Below, piece by piece: positions 1 to 8,916 of a DNA stretch of 64,000 nucleotides. The stretch is from Hormoscilla sp. GUM202. Lineage in GTDB: Bacteria; Cyanobacteriota; Cyanobacteriia; Cyanobacteriales; Desertifilaceae. Numbering within the stretch: the first letter of the stretch is position 1; each line of letters begins with the position of its first letter. The notes under the pieces were generated by a model that was given only the letters and a program-made list of their open reading frames with translations, did no database searches and was not told where the DNA came from. The translations under genes were made by a program, and so were the position numbers. Where the stretch lies: positions 124,001 through 188,000 of the forward strand of contig RFFC02000009.1 of assembly GCA_005518205.2 (NCBI GenBank), in the 5' to 3' direction.

Positions 1-1097
1 ATCAAACCGCCGATCAGGTTATTAGCAATATTTTGGAGACCAAAACCAATCCCCACGCCGAGAACGCTGGCCACAATAGTCAGGGAACTAACATCCAGAC
101 CCCAGATTTGCAGGACGATAATCAAACCCAGCAAGCTGAGGGTATATTGGGTTAATACCGCTACGACATCTTGCAGGTTCCGGTTAATACTGGTTCTGGA
201 TAAAAGCCGGGATTTCAGCAGCTTAGTCAGATTTCGGACCACAAACCAGAGTCCGACACTTAAGGTCAAGAGAACCAAAATATCCAGAACTGTATAGTCA
301 GTTTGGTTGGAAGTAAAAATGGGCTCGGTGATACTGTCACGCAAGAGATTAAACAGCCAGTAGCGCCAGCGCCGCAAGACCGGAAATATATCGGTGATAT
401 AATGGATTACCGCTGTCCAAATCCCGAATAACAGCCCTATACGTGCCAACCGCACAAAGCGTTTCAAAAATTCATGCCCATCGGACAACAACTTTTTATT
501 TTTATCTAAATATAGCTTTAGTTGTCGATCGAACAGCCAGTTTACCCACCGCAAAATAAAGTGAACCGCCAGGGTGCCTGCTAGCACTAACAGCGAGAAC
601 AGCAGGGCTTGGCGGCGATAGCTCCAACTGCGTTCGCTTTTCGCCACTTGCAGAGCATTAGCGATCTTTTCCCCCCATTTTCTGGCCTGGGCATCTGTCC
701 TCCTTTCTTCCCTCAAGTCCCTTTCAGTAACTGTCAAATCTTCTCGGTCATTGATGCGGAGGATCGTCTCTTTATTTTTCTCAGAAATACCGTAAAAAGC
801 AGGTTGTTGTCCTCCCCCTAGGTAATCTAGTAGTACCTGTTCCAATTTCTGATTAATTATCTCTGCTCTTTCTTCGGCACTGAGGGAGTTTAAGTCGTTG
901 ACATGAAACAAAACTCGCCCGTCGAGTACCACCGGAGCCTTTCGATCGAACTCTCCCACAATAGGAGATCGGGCCCAACTTGGTGTCAGAGTCAGGAGTA
1001 GAGAGAAAAGGCCAGCTAGCACCAGTAGGAACCAGCGGCTGATTTTTGATTTGCGGGTCAACTTCAACTCAAACATGGCATAACTAAGTAGAGGCAT
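1..1097 (-). CDS. MscS-family mechanosensitive ion channel (partial, C-terminus off window)
   Basis: A reverse-strand frame runs off the left edge. It begins with a basic stretch and hydrophobic core ending SWA (secretion signal), then a periplasmic region with Glu/Arg-rich helices, several membrane segments, and the start of an MscS pore domain (LTIVASVLGVGIGFGLQNI, glycine/alanine-rich TM3). This layout is typical of large cyanobacterial MscS channels that release solutes on hypo-osmotic shock. ATG at 1097 directly abuts the stop of the upstream FHA gene; an in-frame ATG at 1076 is an alternative and neither has a clear ribosome site. The abutting order suggests an operon with the FHA gene. 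The end of the protein is not visible. Confidence 0.88.
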   Translation of the reverse strand, partial: MPLLSYAMFELKLTRKSKISRWFLLVLAGLFSLLLTLTPSWARSPIVGEFDRKAPVVLDGRVLFHVNDLNSLSAEERAEIINQKLEQVLLDYLGGGQQPAFYGISEKNKETILRINDREDLTVTERDLREERRTDAQARKWGEKIANALQVAKSERSWSYRRQALLFSLLVLAGTLAVHFILRWVNWLFDRQLKLYLDKNKKLLSDGHEFLKRFVRLARIGLLFGIWTAVIHYITDIFPVLRRWRYWLFNLLRDSITEPIFTSNQTDYTVLDILVLLTLSVGLWFVVRNLTKLLKSRLLSRTSINRNLQDVVAVLTQYTLSLLGLIIVLQIWGLDVSSLTIVASVLGVGIGFGLQNIANNLIGGL

Positions 1098-1570
1098 CTA
1101 AATTTTTCTGACAGGAGGATTTTGTGAAGTAGGCGATGGTGTTTGAGGTGCTTGGGGTCGATATTTTTCTAAGAGATTGCTCGCCAAGACCCAAGCACCA
1201 GATCCCATCAACAAAACCAGAATCGTTCCCATTGTTACAGTTACCCAAGGCTGCTGCCAAAATGCCGATGCTGACGAGAGCGAACTTGTTGTCAGACTGG
1301 TATTGATCTCGGTATCTTTAGCATCACAATCACTCATCAGGGTAATTGTAATCTTGTAAGGCCCTAGTCTGATATTATCCTGGTTGTTTAGGGGGATACT
1401 AGCCTGATGCAGCTGCCGTTTTTGCACGAAGGTGCCGTTAGCGCTGCGGTCTGCGATCGACAACTGCTGATGGTCGCAGGTAATCAGAGCGTGGAACCGG
1501 GAGACTTTTTTGCTATTGAGCACAACTCGAGAAGAGGTTAAGCCGGTGTCGGGCTAGCGTTAAAGCACCT
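1098..1570 (-). pseudogene. FHA-domain membrane protein, 5' end lost
   Basis: The 141-codon frame from 1523 carries the second half of a forkhead-associated (phosphothreonine-binding) domain: VSRFHALI, then SANGTFVQ, followed by one transmembrane helix (about residues 91-113) and a Pro-rich tail. The strand carrying the first half of the domain is out of frame: a neighbouring frame upstream of about 1540 reads GALTLARHRLN, matching the usual GR-x-x-x-N-D-I segment. The coding sequence then ends at the edge of an IS630 element at 1571. I infer a frameshift plus IS insertion killed the gene. The downstream MscS gene may now depend on a new promoter. Confidence 0.75.
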
Positions 1571-1579
1571 ATTGGTCTG

Positions 1580-2809
1580 TCAAGATGTAATTGACGGATA
1601 TAACCGCTTCAATTTAATCCGAGCCTCCTCGGTGGGAAATTGCCAATCTACCACCAAAGCCGTTTCATTTCTGCGCTTTTCCCAAGCTGCCACTTCTTCG
1701 GTTAAAACTTCCTTGTCCGAAATTCTTCGGTCTAGACATTGTCGGCTTAAGACACTTAACTCGATTTCTGCCATATTCAACCAACTGCCATGCTTGGGAG
1801 TGTAATGAAATTCTAATTTGTCCAGAATCCGACGGGCTGACGATGGGCTAAAAGCTTTGTACAGAGAGGATTTTACATGAGTATTTAAGTTATCTTGAAC
1901 GACTAAAATTTTCTGGGCTTGAGGAAAATGTTCATCGACCAAATATTTCATAAGATTAGCATAATCAATTTGAGTTCGTCGAGCAGTTACTTCTACGTGC
2001 CTCCAAGCAGTTAACGGGAAGGAAGGAAGGAAGGAAGGAAGGAAGGAAGGAAGGAAGGAAGGAAGGAAAAACATGAATAAATTACTAACTCCTTCTCGCT
2101 GATATTCATAATCAAAGCGTTCCGGTTGTCCGGGTTCAGCAGGAATGGGCCTTCTCGTTTCTGAAATTAGCTGTTTGCAACATTCATCAAAACAAACCAG
2201 GGGATAATCTGGATCATAAGCACGAGTATAGAGGTCTAAAACTTCTGCCATCTGGCAAACAAATTCGGCACTTTCTTGAGGAGGAATTACCCAACATTCC
2301 TGCAACCAAGGTTTAAGTTCGTTTTTTTTTAATACCTGTCGTACTGTTTCATGAGAAAGGCTTTCTACATATCCTCAAACTACCATTTGGTCGGCGAGGA
2401 GTCGTAAAGTCCAACGACTATACCCAGTCGGCGCTTGGCTGCAAGCTAATGCTATTAAATGAGCTGAGGCTTCCCCATCAATACGCCGTAACTGAGATGA
2501 GGGGTTCCGACGGGGGGTTAATGCTTTTTCTAAACCCTCTTCTACAAACCTTTGTCTTACTCTTTCAATGGTTCTAGTACTAATGTTTAAAGCTTTGCTA
2601 ATTTCACTATCTGTCCATCCTCCATCGGTTTGATTAATATCTGCCTTGAGTATGATGCGAGCATGATTAATTTTCTTGGCCGCCGCTTTTCCTGTTGTGG
2701 TTAGCTTTTCTAGACTTTGGCGTTCTTCTTCCGTTAGGGAGACTATATATCGTTTGGCTGGCATGGTTTGGAACTCTTTTTTCTCTTTCCTTCTATTATC
2801 CGTCATCAT
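1580..2809 (-). pseudogene. IS630 transposase with internal stop and GGAA expansion
   Basis: Residues 1-144 hold the helix-turn-helix half (WTDSEISKALNISTRTIERV). The frame is then closed by a TGA at 2375-2377 but continues unchanged: GYVESLSHETVRQ, then WVIPPQESAEF. The catalytic half shows VCFDE (first Asp), VVQDNLNTH (second Asp) and NMAEIELSVL (final Glu), so the DDE triad is present. A single nonsense change (probably Leu to stop) splits it. Between the first and second Asp a GGAA microsatellite adds a repeated LPSF stretch not expected in the family. Probably inactive unless the TGA is read through. Confidence 0.85.
2017..2068. repeat. (GGAA)13 tetranucleotide microsatellite
   Basis: Thirteen perfect GGAA units lie inside the transposase coding sequence. 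Twelve bases encode four residues (LPSF), so the present length keeps frame, but loss or gain of one unit would not. Such tracts are prone to slippage. Confidence 0.97.
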
Positions 2810-2827
2810 TGCCTTGACAGACCACTA

Positions 2828-3123
2828 TATTGCTGGAAGCCTATGGCTGACGCCACGCTGCGCGATTGGCAGCAAGCATTATCGGCTCAAATCAAGTATA
2901 AATACTCAGAGAACTCCAAGAGAGGAAGCAGGCGCAGCCGTGTTGGGCATTTAACTCAATAGATGGGTTGGCCCCGACAACCTGCGATCGGCAAGTATAG
3001 CAAAACTCCTGTTTTCGGTGGGGCGATCGCACCCCGGAAATGATATGTGCTACAATTATCAAGTAACAACTACCGGCATCGTCGCAAGCACAACAAAGAG
3101 ATGACCCTTCATCCAATCGAACA
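2828..3123. other. Gene-free stretch beside the IS630 element
   Basis: I see no credible gene. It holds one copy of the dispersed GGCTGGCGCCACGCTGCGCG-like repeat (2843-2867) and a short AAGTATAAATACTC-type palindrome near 2895. Confidence 0.6.
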
Positions 3124-3395
3124 ATGGACAATCCCTCCCGCCACTATGTCAGTAGCACATACATTGACTATTTCCACACCGACACCGATGACGATCGCCT
3201 ATTATATCTGGTACAAGAACTGGTAAATGGGAAGTCTTTAGCAGAGTTAGTCAAAAGGGGTTGGCACAGGAAAAACAAGTCAAGCTTATAGCCATTCAAG
3301 TGTTAGAAATTCTCCGGTCTCAGGCCCCCAGTCATTCACCGGGATATTAAGCCGCAAAATATTATCGGCGCCCAAGGTAAGGTCCATTTCACGTC
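3124..3395 (+). pseudogene. Serine/threonine protein kinase fragment
   Basis: From about 3124 one frame reads YIDYF...RLLYLVQELVNGKSLAELV, the hinge and helix D region of a cyanobacterial Hanks-type kinase. After a frameshift near 3260 another frame gives AIQVLEIL, and after a second shift near 3330 HRDIKPQNII, the catalytic loop with its Asp. Neither the N-lobe (glycine loop, Lys) nor the C-lobe (DFG onward) is present: the homology stops at about 3395, where a reverse-strand fragment begins. At least two frameshifts and truncation on both sides make it dead. Confidence 0.75.
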
Positions 3396-3950
3396 CTTTG
3401 CCCGGGCAGGGCAATATACCAGGGACGATTCCGAGGATCGTAATGAGGCGATACTTTCAACAACTCCCCTCGCTTGCCCTCAGAGTCGATCGCGTAGGTT
3501 CGCAGACTTCCGGTGAATTTCGTTACCTGATAAGTGAGAGTCCCGTCGTCATTAACTGCCAACCCCACAAATTCTCCCGCTTGACTGCCCAACTGAATAT
3601 AGCTCACTAAATCAAAGACCTGACTTTGGTACCAGAAGTGACGTTCCATAGTGGTCAAGTCTTGTAAATTTAACTGACCCTGTTCGATCGTATTGGCATT
3701 AATCTTGTTGATAACTTCCGGTGTATTTAAGTAAACATTCAAGCGTTCCTTGATGCGAGCAGTAATTTCGCCGCGCAACTGAGCGGCAACATTGTTAACA
3801 GCAAGTTGTCCGTTCCGCAATGACAGCCACCCCGTCAATCCTACGGCAGCAAATATTTGCAACACAAAGGGGACGATTACACGGAATGAGTCGCAGAGAA
3901 AATTTTCTGGATTGGCCGTCAGGGTTTTTAGTAAGATTTTGGTTCTGCAT
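3389..3950 (-). pseudogene. Cache-type sensor protein, N-terminal fragment
   Basis: The longest intact frame (3865 to 3389) has a hydrophobic segment (FAAVGLTGWLSL), the helix after it (LRGEITARIKERLNVYL) and the beginning of an extracellular Cache domain with NRPWY near its end, as in cyanobacterial histidine kinases and cyclases. The natural start is probably ATG at 3950, since the codons upstream give a plausible cytoplasmic tail and VIVPFVLQ in the right frame, but a frameshift around 3880 interrupts them. The gene stops abruptly against the kinase fragment; the signalling domain is lost. The start overlaps the end of the DUF2079 gene. Confidence 0.7.
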
Positions 3951-5814
3951 GACTTTCTCTCAGGTAGCTAGAGATTTTTGAAAATGGGATGATTTCTTGA
4001 CTGAAAACCCGCCAAGCAGCTAAGACCTCCTCCTCAGAGGAGGTACCTTTTTGCAGTAAAATTACCCCATCAGCAAAGTCTCTCGCCCCATAGGTGTTGC
4101 TGGCCAGCAGATCGTCGATCAGCTGCACTGCCTGCCGCAATTGCAGGCGATCGTGCTTAAAAGCCACCTGATATTCTTTTAGCTGCCACAGATCTGCCAG
4201 ACAATAATCCACATCAACAACTTGACCGTCATCATTGCGCAAGCGAAACTGGGCCGGAAAGCGAACAATTTCCCTCCGACCGGAAAGATGAGAGACAATA
4301 TATGTAGTAGCAGCCACGCTAGCATCAGCAGGAATTTCTGCCAGCATGGGGCGAATATGACCCACATGTTGCCATTGGCGGGTTAAACTAACATATACCC
4401 AGGGTTGGAAAGAATCGGGAATCAAGAAATAGAAAGTGCGATTCGGATTAGAAGTGAGAGTAAACAGCAGCGACAGGACAATACAAACTGTCCAAAACCC
4501 GCGCACAGAACGGGAAATGTTGCTAGGCTTTCTTAACTCCTCATGATTCTGAAGCCCGCGCAGGCGGGCTTTGTAACTGTAGCCCCATCCCTTTAGGGTG
4601 GGGCGGCCCGGGTGGGAGTGTTCCTGAGAGTCATCATTGTGAAGCCCGCGCAGGCGGGCTTTGTAACTGTAGCCCCATCCCTTTAGGGTGGGGCGGCTGG
4701 GGGGGTGAGGTTGTGGGTAGAGGTTAAACCACCAAAGGCGAAAATCACTTTTACCAGCCCACCAGAGGATCGCCCCATAAAACAGTCCCGGCACGGGAGT
4801 TAAAGCATAGCGAATATTAATAGCCAGGACCGACTCTCCCTGAGCTAAAAACAATTTGAGCAGGGGAAAGCCAGCGATACACCAGGAAGCCGGAGAAAAG
4901 GCGGGGACAAAAGCCAAAGGCAACCATTGCCCCAAAAGATATTTAATCGTCTTAAAAAAGGGGGTGAACAATTCCTGCACCAAGCGCAGGGGGTTAGAGA
5001 TCATCCCCCAAATAATATCCAGAGTCGAAGCTTCCGCCTCCGTAGCATATTGACCGAAGCGTTCCATCATGAAGCGACGGGAAATATCTGCCGAAAACAG
5101 GGGCATAATCAGATTAGTCAGCATCAGCATATAGGCAAAACTGAGGGTACAGACTGCCAAACCAACCCGAGGATATCTGCCACTGACAACCAGGTAGAAA
5201 CCGACGCCAAACAGAACAATTCCCGAATCTTCCCGGATGGCCAACACCAAAACCGCCAGCAGCCAGAACAGCCACCACAAGCGTTTTTCCATTGCCAGCA
5301 GCAGTCCGAAAGCAAACAGAGGCAACTGACAATTATCATGGAAATTCCCCAAGGTCGGACCCAGCACCGCATTAGCAGCGTAATAGGCCAGAGTAATCAT
5401 TCCGGCCTTCTGGGGTGGCAGATGCTGTCTGGCCAAGGCGTACAAAACCAGTCCCGCCAACCCTAGCAAAGTCACCTGCAATACAGTTAAAGTTGCTGCG
5501 GAAGGAAACAGGGCATATATCGGTAGCCACAACAACAGAGCTGGAGTGAAATGTTGGCCCAACCTGTGGTAAGATACGTCCGGCACATCCCCACCATGGA
5601 CGACATTGGTAGAAAGACTCGAAGACAGGGAACTCTCGAAGAAGTTGCCATGGATCCCATTCCAGAAGACTTGGTTGAAAATCCCCTGATCGAAGCTGGC
5701 GTAAAAGCTGTAGTATCTGTGCAGCGTGCAGACTAGGGCGAAACTCAAAAAAATACTGACAGAGGCGATCGCCATCCTGGGCCCCGGTTTTTGCAGCCAA
5801 TTGAGCACCATCAC
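3928..5814 (-). CDS. DUF2079 polytopic membrane protein
   Basis: A 628-residue protein with many hydrophobic helices. The N-terminal pattern FDQGIFNQVFW and the later LGNFHDNCQLPLFAF and REDSG segments fit the DUF2079 family of membrane proteins, which resembles glycosyltransferases of the GT-C fold; the exact substrate is unknown. Between the last membrane helices it carries two in-frame copies of a 57-bp repeat, each translated PTLKGWGYSYKARLRGL, separated by a short linker, in a stretch that should be a loop. Start: two adjacent ATGs (5814, 5811). Downstream it overlaps the Cache fragment by about 23 bases. Confidence 0.8.
   Translation of the reverse strand: MMVLNWLQKPGPRMAIASVSIFLSFALVCTLHRYYSFYASFDQGIFNQVFWNGIHGNFFESSLSSSLSTNVVHGGDVPDVSYHRLGQHFTPALLLWLPIYALFPSAATLTVLQVTLLGLAGLVLYALARQHLPPQKAGMITLAYYAANAVLGPTLGNFHDNCQLPLFAFGLLLAMEKRLWWLFWLLAVLVLAIREDSGIVLFGVGFYLVVSGRYPRVGLAVCTLSFAYMLMLTNLIMPLFSADISRRFMMERFGQYATEAEASTLDIIWGMISNPLRLVQELFTPFFKTIKYLLGQWLPLAFVPAFSPASWCIAGFPLLKLFLAQGESVLAINIRYALTPVPGLFYGAILWWAGKSDFRLWWFNLYPQPHPPSRPTLKGWGYSYKARLRGLHNDDSQEHSHPGRPTLKGWGYSYKARLRGLQNHEELRKPSNISRSVRGFWTVCIVLSLLFTLTSNPNRTFYFLIPDSFQPWVYVSLTRQWQHVGHIRPMLAEIPADASVAATTYIVSHLSGRREIVRFPAQFRLRNDDGQVVDVDYCLADLWQLKEYQVAFKHDRLQLRQAVQLIDDLLASNTYGARDFADGVILLQKGTSSEEEVLAAWRVFSQEIIPFSKISSYLRESHAEPKSY
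4551..4697. repeat. Two 57-bp palindromic repeats inside the DUF2079 gene
   Basis: Copies at 4551-4607 and 4641-4697 are the same over 57 bp. Each contains two palindromes, AGCCCGCGCAGGCGGGCT and CCCCATCCCTTTAGGGTGGG, and each has a length divisible by three, so the reading frame of the host gene is kept. Confidence 0.95.
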
Positions 5815-6091
5815 CTTAAAAGATATTTGAACTATTTTAGATTATCCCATTCACCAGTAGCTCAAGAAACCGGATTTTGGGAAAAAACCTGGTTTCTTGA
5901 TTCTTTCATTACTGGCGATCTGCCATCATCGATTGCCAATATTTGCTAAATTATTAATAAAATCTAAAATTTTTATTGAACAGTACCGGGAAGTGACCGG
6001 TAGCCTGAGTCAGCAACCATACCGACAACTGGTACGTGGTAACTGGTACGCGGCAACTGATAACTGATAACTGGTAACTGAAAATAGCTAA

Positions 6092-7267
6092 ATGCAGGCA
6101 TCTCCTGAAAAACTGATCGACTCGGAAGCGCCTTTACATCTGCTGCTATTTGTAGACAAACGTCCCATTTCCGGGGAGCAGATCGGGCAAATTAGTCGCC
6201 AGCTGAAAGAATTGCATGGTGACTGCGACTATGAACTGATGGTAGTTGATGTCGGGGAACAGCCTTACTTGGCCGAACATTTCAAGCTAGTAGTTACCCC
6301 GACCCTGATCAAAATCTATCCCGAACCTAGACAGACTTTGACAGGCACTAATATAGCAGATCAGTTGACGAACTGTTGGCCCCGCTGGCGACGGGAGGCA
6401 GAAGCATATCTCGCTCACCAAAAGGCCGTTGGTAATGGTGCGAAAACCGGTCAAACCCTAACTGCCATCAGTGCCATTACCATGGAAGCAGAACTGATGC
6501 AGCTATCTGACGAAATTTTTCGCCTCCAGCAAGAAAAAGAACAACTCCAGGAGCAATTACAGTTTAAGGACCGGCTTGTAGCCATGTTAGCTCACGATCT
6601 GCGCAATCCCTTAACAGCTGCCTCCCTGGCCATAGAAACTATAGAGTTAGGTCAATCAGATCCGGACAGTCGCGCCTCTCGCGTCACCCCGGCCCTTACC
6701 AGTCAGTTACTCAAACATGCTCGCACTCAGATCCAAGGGATGGACCGGATAATTACTAATATCCTGCAAGCAGCGAAAGGGAGTATCAGCAAGCTGAACA
6801 TCCAACCCCAAAAGATGGATTTAGGTCTACTCTGTCAGGAGGCGATCTGCCAGCTGCAAAAACAATTTCAAGCCAAATCTCAGCGAGTGGAAACGGATAT
6901 CCCCCAGGACTTGCCTCCGGTGTATGCCGATCTAGAACAGGTCCGCCAGGTGCTAGTCAATCTTTTGGACAATGCCATCAAGTACACTCCTACCGACGGC
7001 ACCATTGCCGTTTCCATTCTCCATCGCACCACTCAGAAAGTGCAGGTGAGTATTTGCGACACTGGTCCTGGCGTGCCGGCGGAAAATCGAGAGCGCATCT
7101 TTGAGGACCGCTTCCGACTGGAACGGGATGAGGCCAAGGAGGGATATGGCATTGGTCTTTTTCTGTGTAAGCGGATTATTCGGGCCCATTACGGTGAAAT
7201 TTGGGTGGATGAGGCTGCTCATACCGGTAGCTGCTTTAATTTTACGCTGCCGGTTTACCGCTCCTAA
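6092..7267 (+). CDS. sasA: Adaptive-response sensory histidine kinase SasA
   Basis: A 391-residue kinase that relays timing from the KaiABC clock to the response regulator RpaA. Residues 1-100 form a KaiB-like thioredoxin fold (LLLFVDKRPIS..., VVTPTLIKIYPEP), which binds KaiC. A coiled coil (about 130-160) leads to the H-box MLAHDLRNPLT with phospho-acceptor His168. The ATPase domain shows the N box LDNAIKYTP, DTGPGVP and GYGIGLFLCKRII. Length and order match known SasA. It stands alone, followed by tRNA-Glu on the same strand. Upstream there is a short run of AACTGGTA-like tandem repeats (6025-6085) and no strong promoter that I can see. Confidence 0.96.
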   Translation: MQASPEKLIDSEAPLHLLLFVDKRPISGEQIGQISRQLKELHGDCDYELMVVDVGEQPYLAEHFKLVVTPTLIKIYPEPRQTLTGTNIADQLTNCWPRWRREAEAYLAHQKAVGNGAKTGQTLTAISAITMEAELMQLSDEIFRLQQEKEQLQEQLQFKDRLVAMLAHDLRNPLTAASLAIETIELGQSDPDSRASRVTPALTSQLLKHARTQIQGMDRIITNILQAAKGSISKLNIQPQKMDLGLLCQEAICQLQKQFQAKSQRVETDIPQDLPPVYADLEQVRQVLVNLLDNAIKYTPTDGTIAVSILHRTTQKVQVSICDTGPGVPAENRERIFEDRFRLERDEAKEGYGIGLFLCKRIIRAHYGEIWVDEAAHTGSCFNFTLPVYRS

Positions 7268-7319
7268 ACCCCTTTTCCTACTTCGCCAAAAATTTTTTTG
7301 GGAAATTTAGCAAAAAGGG

Positions 7320-7349
7320 TTGACAATCTCAGATCGGGTTAGCTATATT
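7320..7349 (+). promoter_or_regulatory. Likely sigma-70 promoter of tRNA-Glu
   Basis: TTGACA at 7320-7325, 18-base spacer, TATATT at 7344-7349. The -10 box lies 20 bases before the tRNA 5' end. It is a good match to the primary sigma consensus. Confidence 0.6.
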
Positions 7350-7369
7350 ATTTAAGGAAGATAAATCAA

Positions 7370-7442
7370 GCCCCCATCGTCTAGAGGCCTAGGACACCTC
7401 CCTTTCACGGAGGCGACAGGGATTCGAATTCCCTTGGGGGTA
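7370..7442 (+). tRNA. trnE-UUC: tRNA-Glu (anticodon UUC)
   Basis: A 73-nt cloverleaf: acceptor GCCCCCA pairs with TGGGGGT (one G-U), anticodon stem CCTCC / GGAGG around CTTTCAC with anticodon TTC, T-loop GGTTCGAATTCC-like (GGGATTCGAATTCCC). CCA is not encoded. In cyanobacteria this tRNA serves both translation and glutamyl-tRNA reductase, the first step of chlorophyll and haem synthesis. Confidence 0.96.
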
Positions 7443-7857
7443 TTAGTAGGGTGGGCATCGCCGGCATCGCCCGCCTTTACCATCTTTAAACCCAGCAAGT
7501 ACCGGATATGCCTTGTGCATACGCCGGTCTATATCGAATCAATTTTCTAGTGACCAGTGACCAGTTTCTAGTGACCAGGGTCTCCCTGGTCACTACCGGT
7601 TGAGGCTCTGCCTCCGTTTCCAGTGACCAGTTTCTGGTGACTAGGGTCTCCCGGGTCACTGCCGGTTGAGGCTCTCGCCTCCTTTTGAGAGTCAGACTAC
7701 CGTTTCTACTCATTCGAGGCTGTTCAGCGCACTCACAGGAGGCTCCCGCCTCGTGACTTCCATTCCCAGGGAGACCCACCGGAACGAGGGCGTGAGTCTC
7801 AAGGTTGAGCAGCACCTGGATTGGTGCAATAATGCTGGTGTTGAGGGAGTAGAGCTG
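7443..7857. repeat. Cluster of GTGACCAGGGAGACCCTGG and GAGGCAGAGCCTCA repeats
   Basis: Several degenerate copies of the palindromes GTGACCAGGGTCTCCCTGG and GAGGCTCTGCCTC follow the tRNA. The same modules return at 8850-8890, 14800-14830, 15075-15245 and 59960-60440. The open frame through this stretch is repeat-derived; the PLD-like gene starts after it. Confidence 0.85.
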
Positions 7858-8823
7858 ATGAGAACTGTTTTGAGGGTGGCGATTGAGTATATACCAGTTG
7901 TGGGCGGCTTCTTTCTGCTGTTCCACAATCAGACAATACCAGCCTTTGTGGCTTTTGCTTTGTATGTGCCGGTTAATCAGCTGATGCGCTATCTGGAAGT
8001 TAAGCGGCTTAGGAATGGTGTTGATTCGTCGGGGATTGAACAGTATAATACTCATCTTTTTGAGATTGGTGGGGACATTGATGTCATTTCTCAGGTTTCT
8101 AATCAGTTTAATTCTAAGGTTAAGCAATATAACAGAGCTTTTGTTAGAATCGGACGCCAAATCAGTTCCCTTGAGCAAGTTGTTAATCAGCATTCAAGCG
8201 ATATTGCTTCTTTGCGGCAGTTTTTAGATGAACTTTCAGCATCTTCGGTAGATAAGAAAACTCAGGTGTGGTTAAAAACAGTCTTGCAACAGTCCCGGCC
8301 TGAATATATTCCGCTGTCGGATCGCCATGAAAGTCATCCAGTCTTAATAAAATCTCTGTCGGAGGTGCGCCAGCAGATGATTTTGGTTTGTCCGTGGCTG
8401 AACGATTACGTGTTTAATAATTACAATATTTATAGAGAATTTCACCGGTTGCTAGAGCAGGGAGTACGGATTAAGGTTATTTATGGTTACACTGAAGATG
8501 TTAAAAGTATTCGTTATTCTGGTAGGAAAGTCGATCGCTGGACTTTGCTGGAGACGGTAGGTAAGGACGCTTGGAAGTATGATGCTCTCAGAGAGCTTGA
8601 TAAACTCCAAAAGCAATTTAACCAGCTTTTGAGATTGAAACTGGTGGGTACTCATGAAAAGTTTCTCGTGCAAGATGAACGGATTGCTATGATTGGCTCC
8701 CACAATTTCTTGACTTCTGGACCTAGCGATAAGCGGGAGTTTGGTATTCAAACTACTGATCGCAATCTTATCCATTTATTGATCGATCGGGCTCACTCTG
8801 CTCAGAATTTGGAACTTGATTGA
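7858..8823 (+). CDS. PLD-like (phospholipase D superfamily) protein
   Basis: Residues 5-40 are hydrophobic (IPVVGGFFLLF...) and suggest an N-terminal membrane anchor. A predicted coiled-coil region with FNSKVKQYNR and SLEQVVNQHSSDI follows. The C-terminal 150 residues resemble a PLD half-domain: HPVLIKSLSEVRQQMILVCPWL, then THEKFLVQDERIAMIGSHNF, i.e. the H-x-K-x4-D motif. A single HKD motif suggests action as a dimer; a nuclease or phospholipase role cannot be decided. I start at ATG 7858, behind GGGAGTAGAG; the frame continues 64 codons further upstream, but that part is translated repeat sequence. Confidence 0.7.
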   Translation: MRTVLRVAIEYIPVVGGFFLLFHNQTIPAFVAFALYVPVNQLMRYLEVKRLRNGVDSSGIEQYNTHLFEIGGDIDVISQVSNQFNSKVKQYNRAFVRIGRQISSLEQVVNQHSSDIASLRQFLDELSASSVDKKTQVWLKTVLQQSRPEYIPLSDRHESHPVLIKSLSEVRQQMILVCPWLNDYVFNNYNIYREFHRLLEQGVRIKVIYGYTEDVKSIRYSGRKVDRWTLLETVGKDAWKYDALRELDKLQKQFNQLLRLKLVGTHEKFLVQDERIAMIGSHNFLTSGPSDKREFGIQTTDRNLIHLLIDRAHSAQNLELD

Positions 8824-8916
8824 TAGTTGGGTTTAACGAGTGAATGGCGGCAGTTCTCACTCGCGTTCCCAGGGAGACCCACCGGAACTAGGGTATCAAT
8901 TCTCAATTCTCAATTC

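Larger units (their letters stand above)
1572..2825 (-). mobile_element. IS630-family insertion sequence
   Basis: Terminal inverted repeats read TTGGTCTGTCAAG at the left and GTGGTCTGTCAAG (reverse complement) at the right, each flanked by TA (1570-1571 and 2826-2827), the target dinucleotide duplicated by IS630/Tc1-mariner elements. The element is about 1254 bp and encloses a DDE transposase. It sits at the truncated 5' end of the FHA gene. Confidence 0.85.

Noticed and set aside
7666..7857. Extension of the PLD-like protein by 64 codons
   Set aside because: The extension is translated repeat sequence; a good ribosome site precedes ATG 7858.
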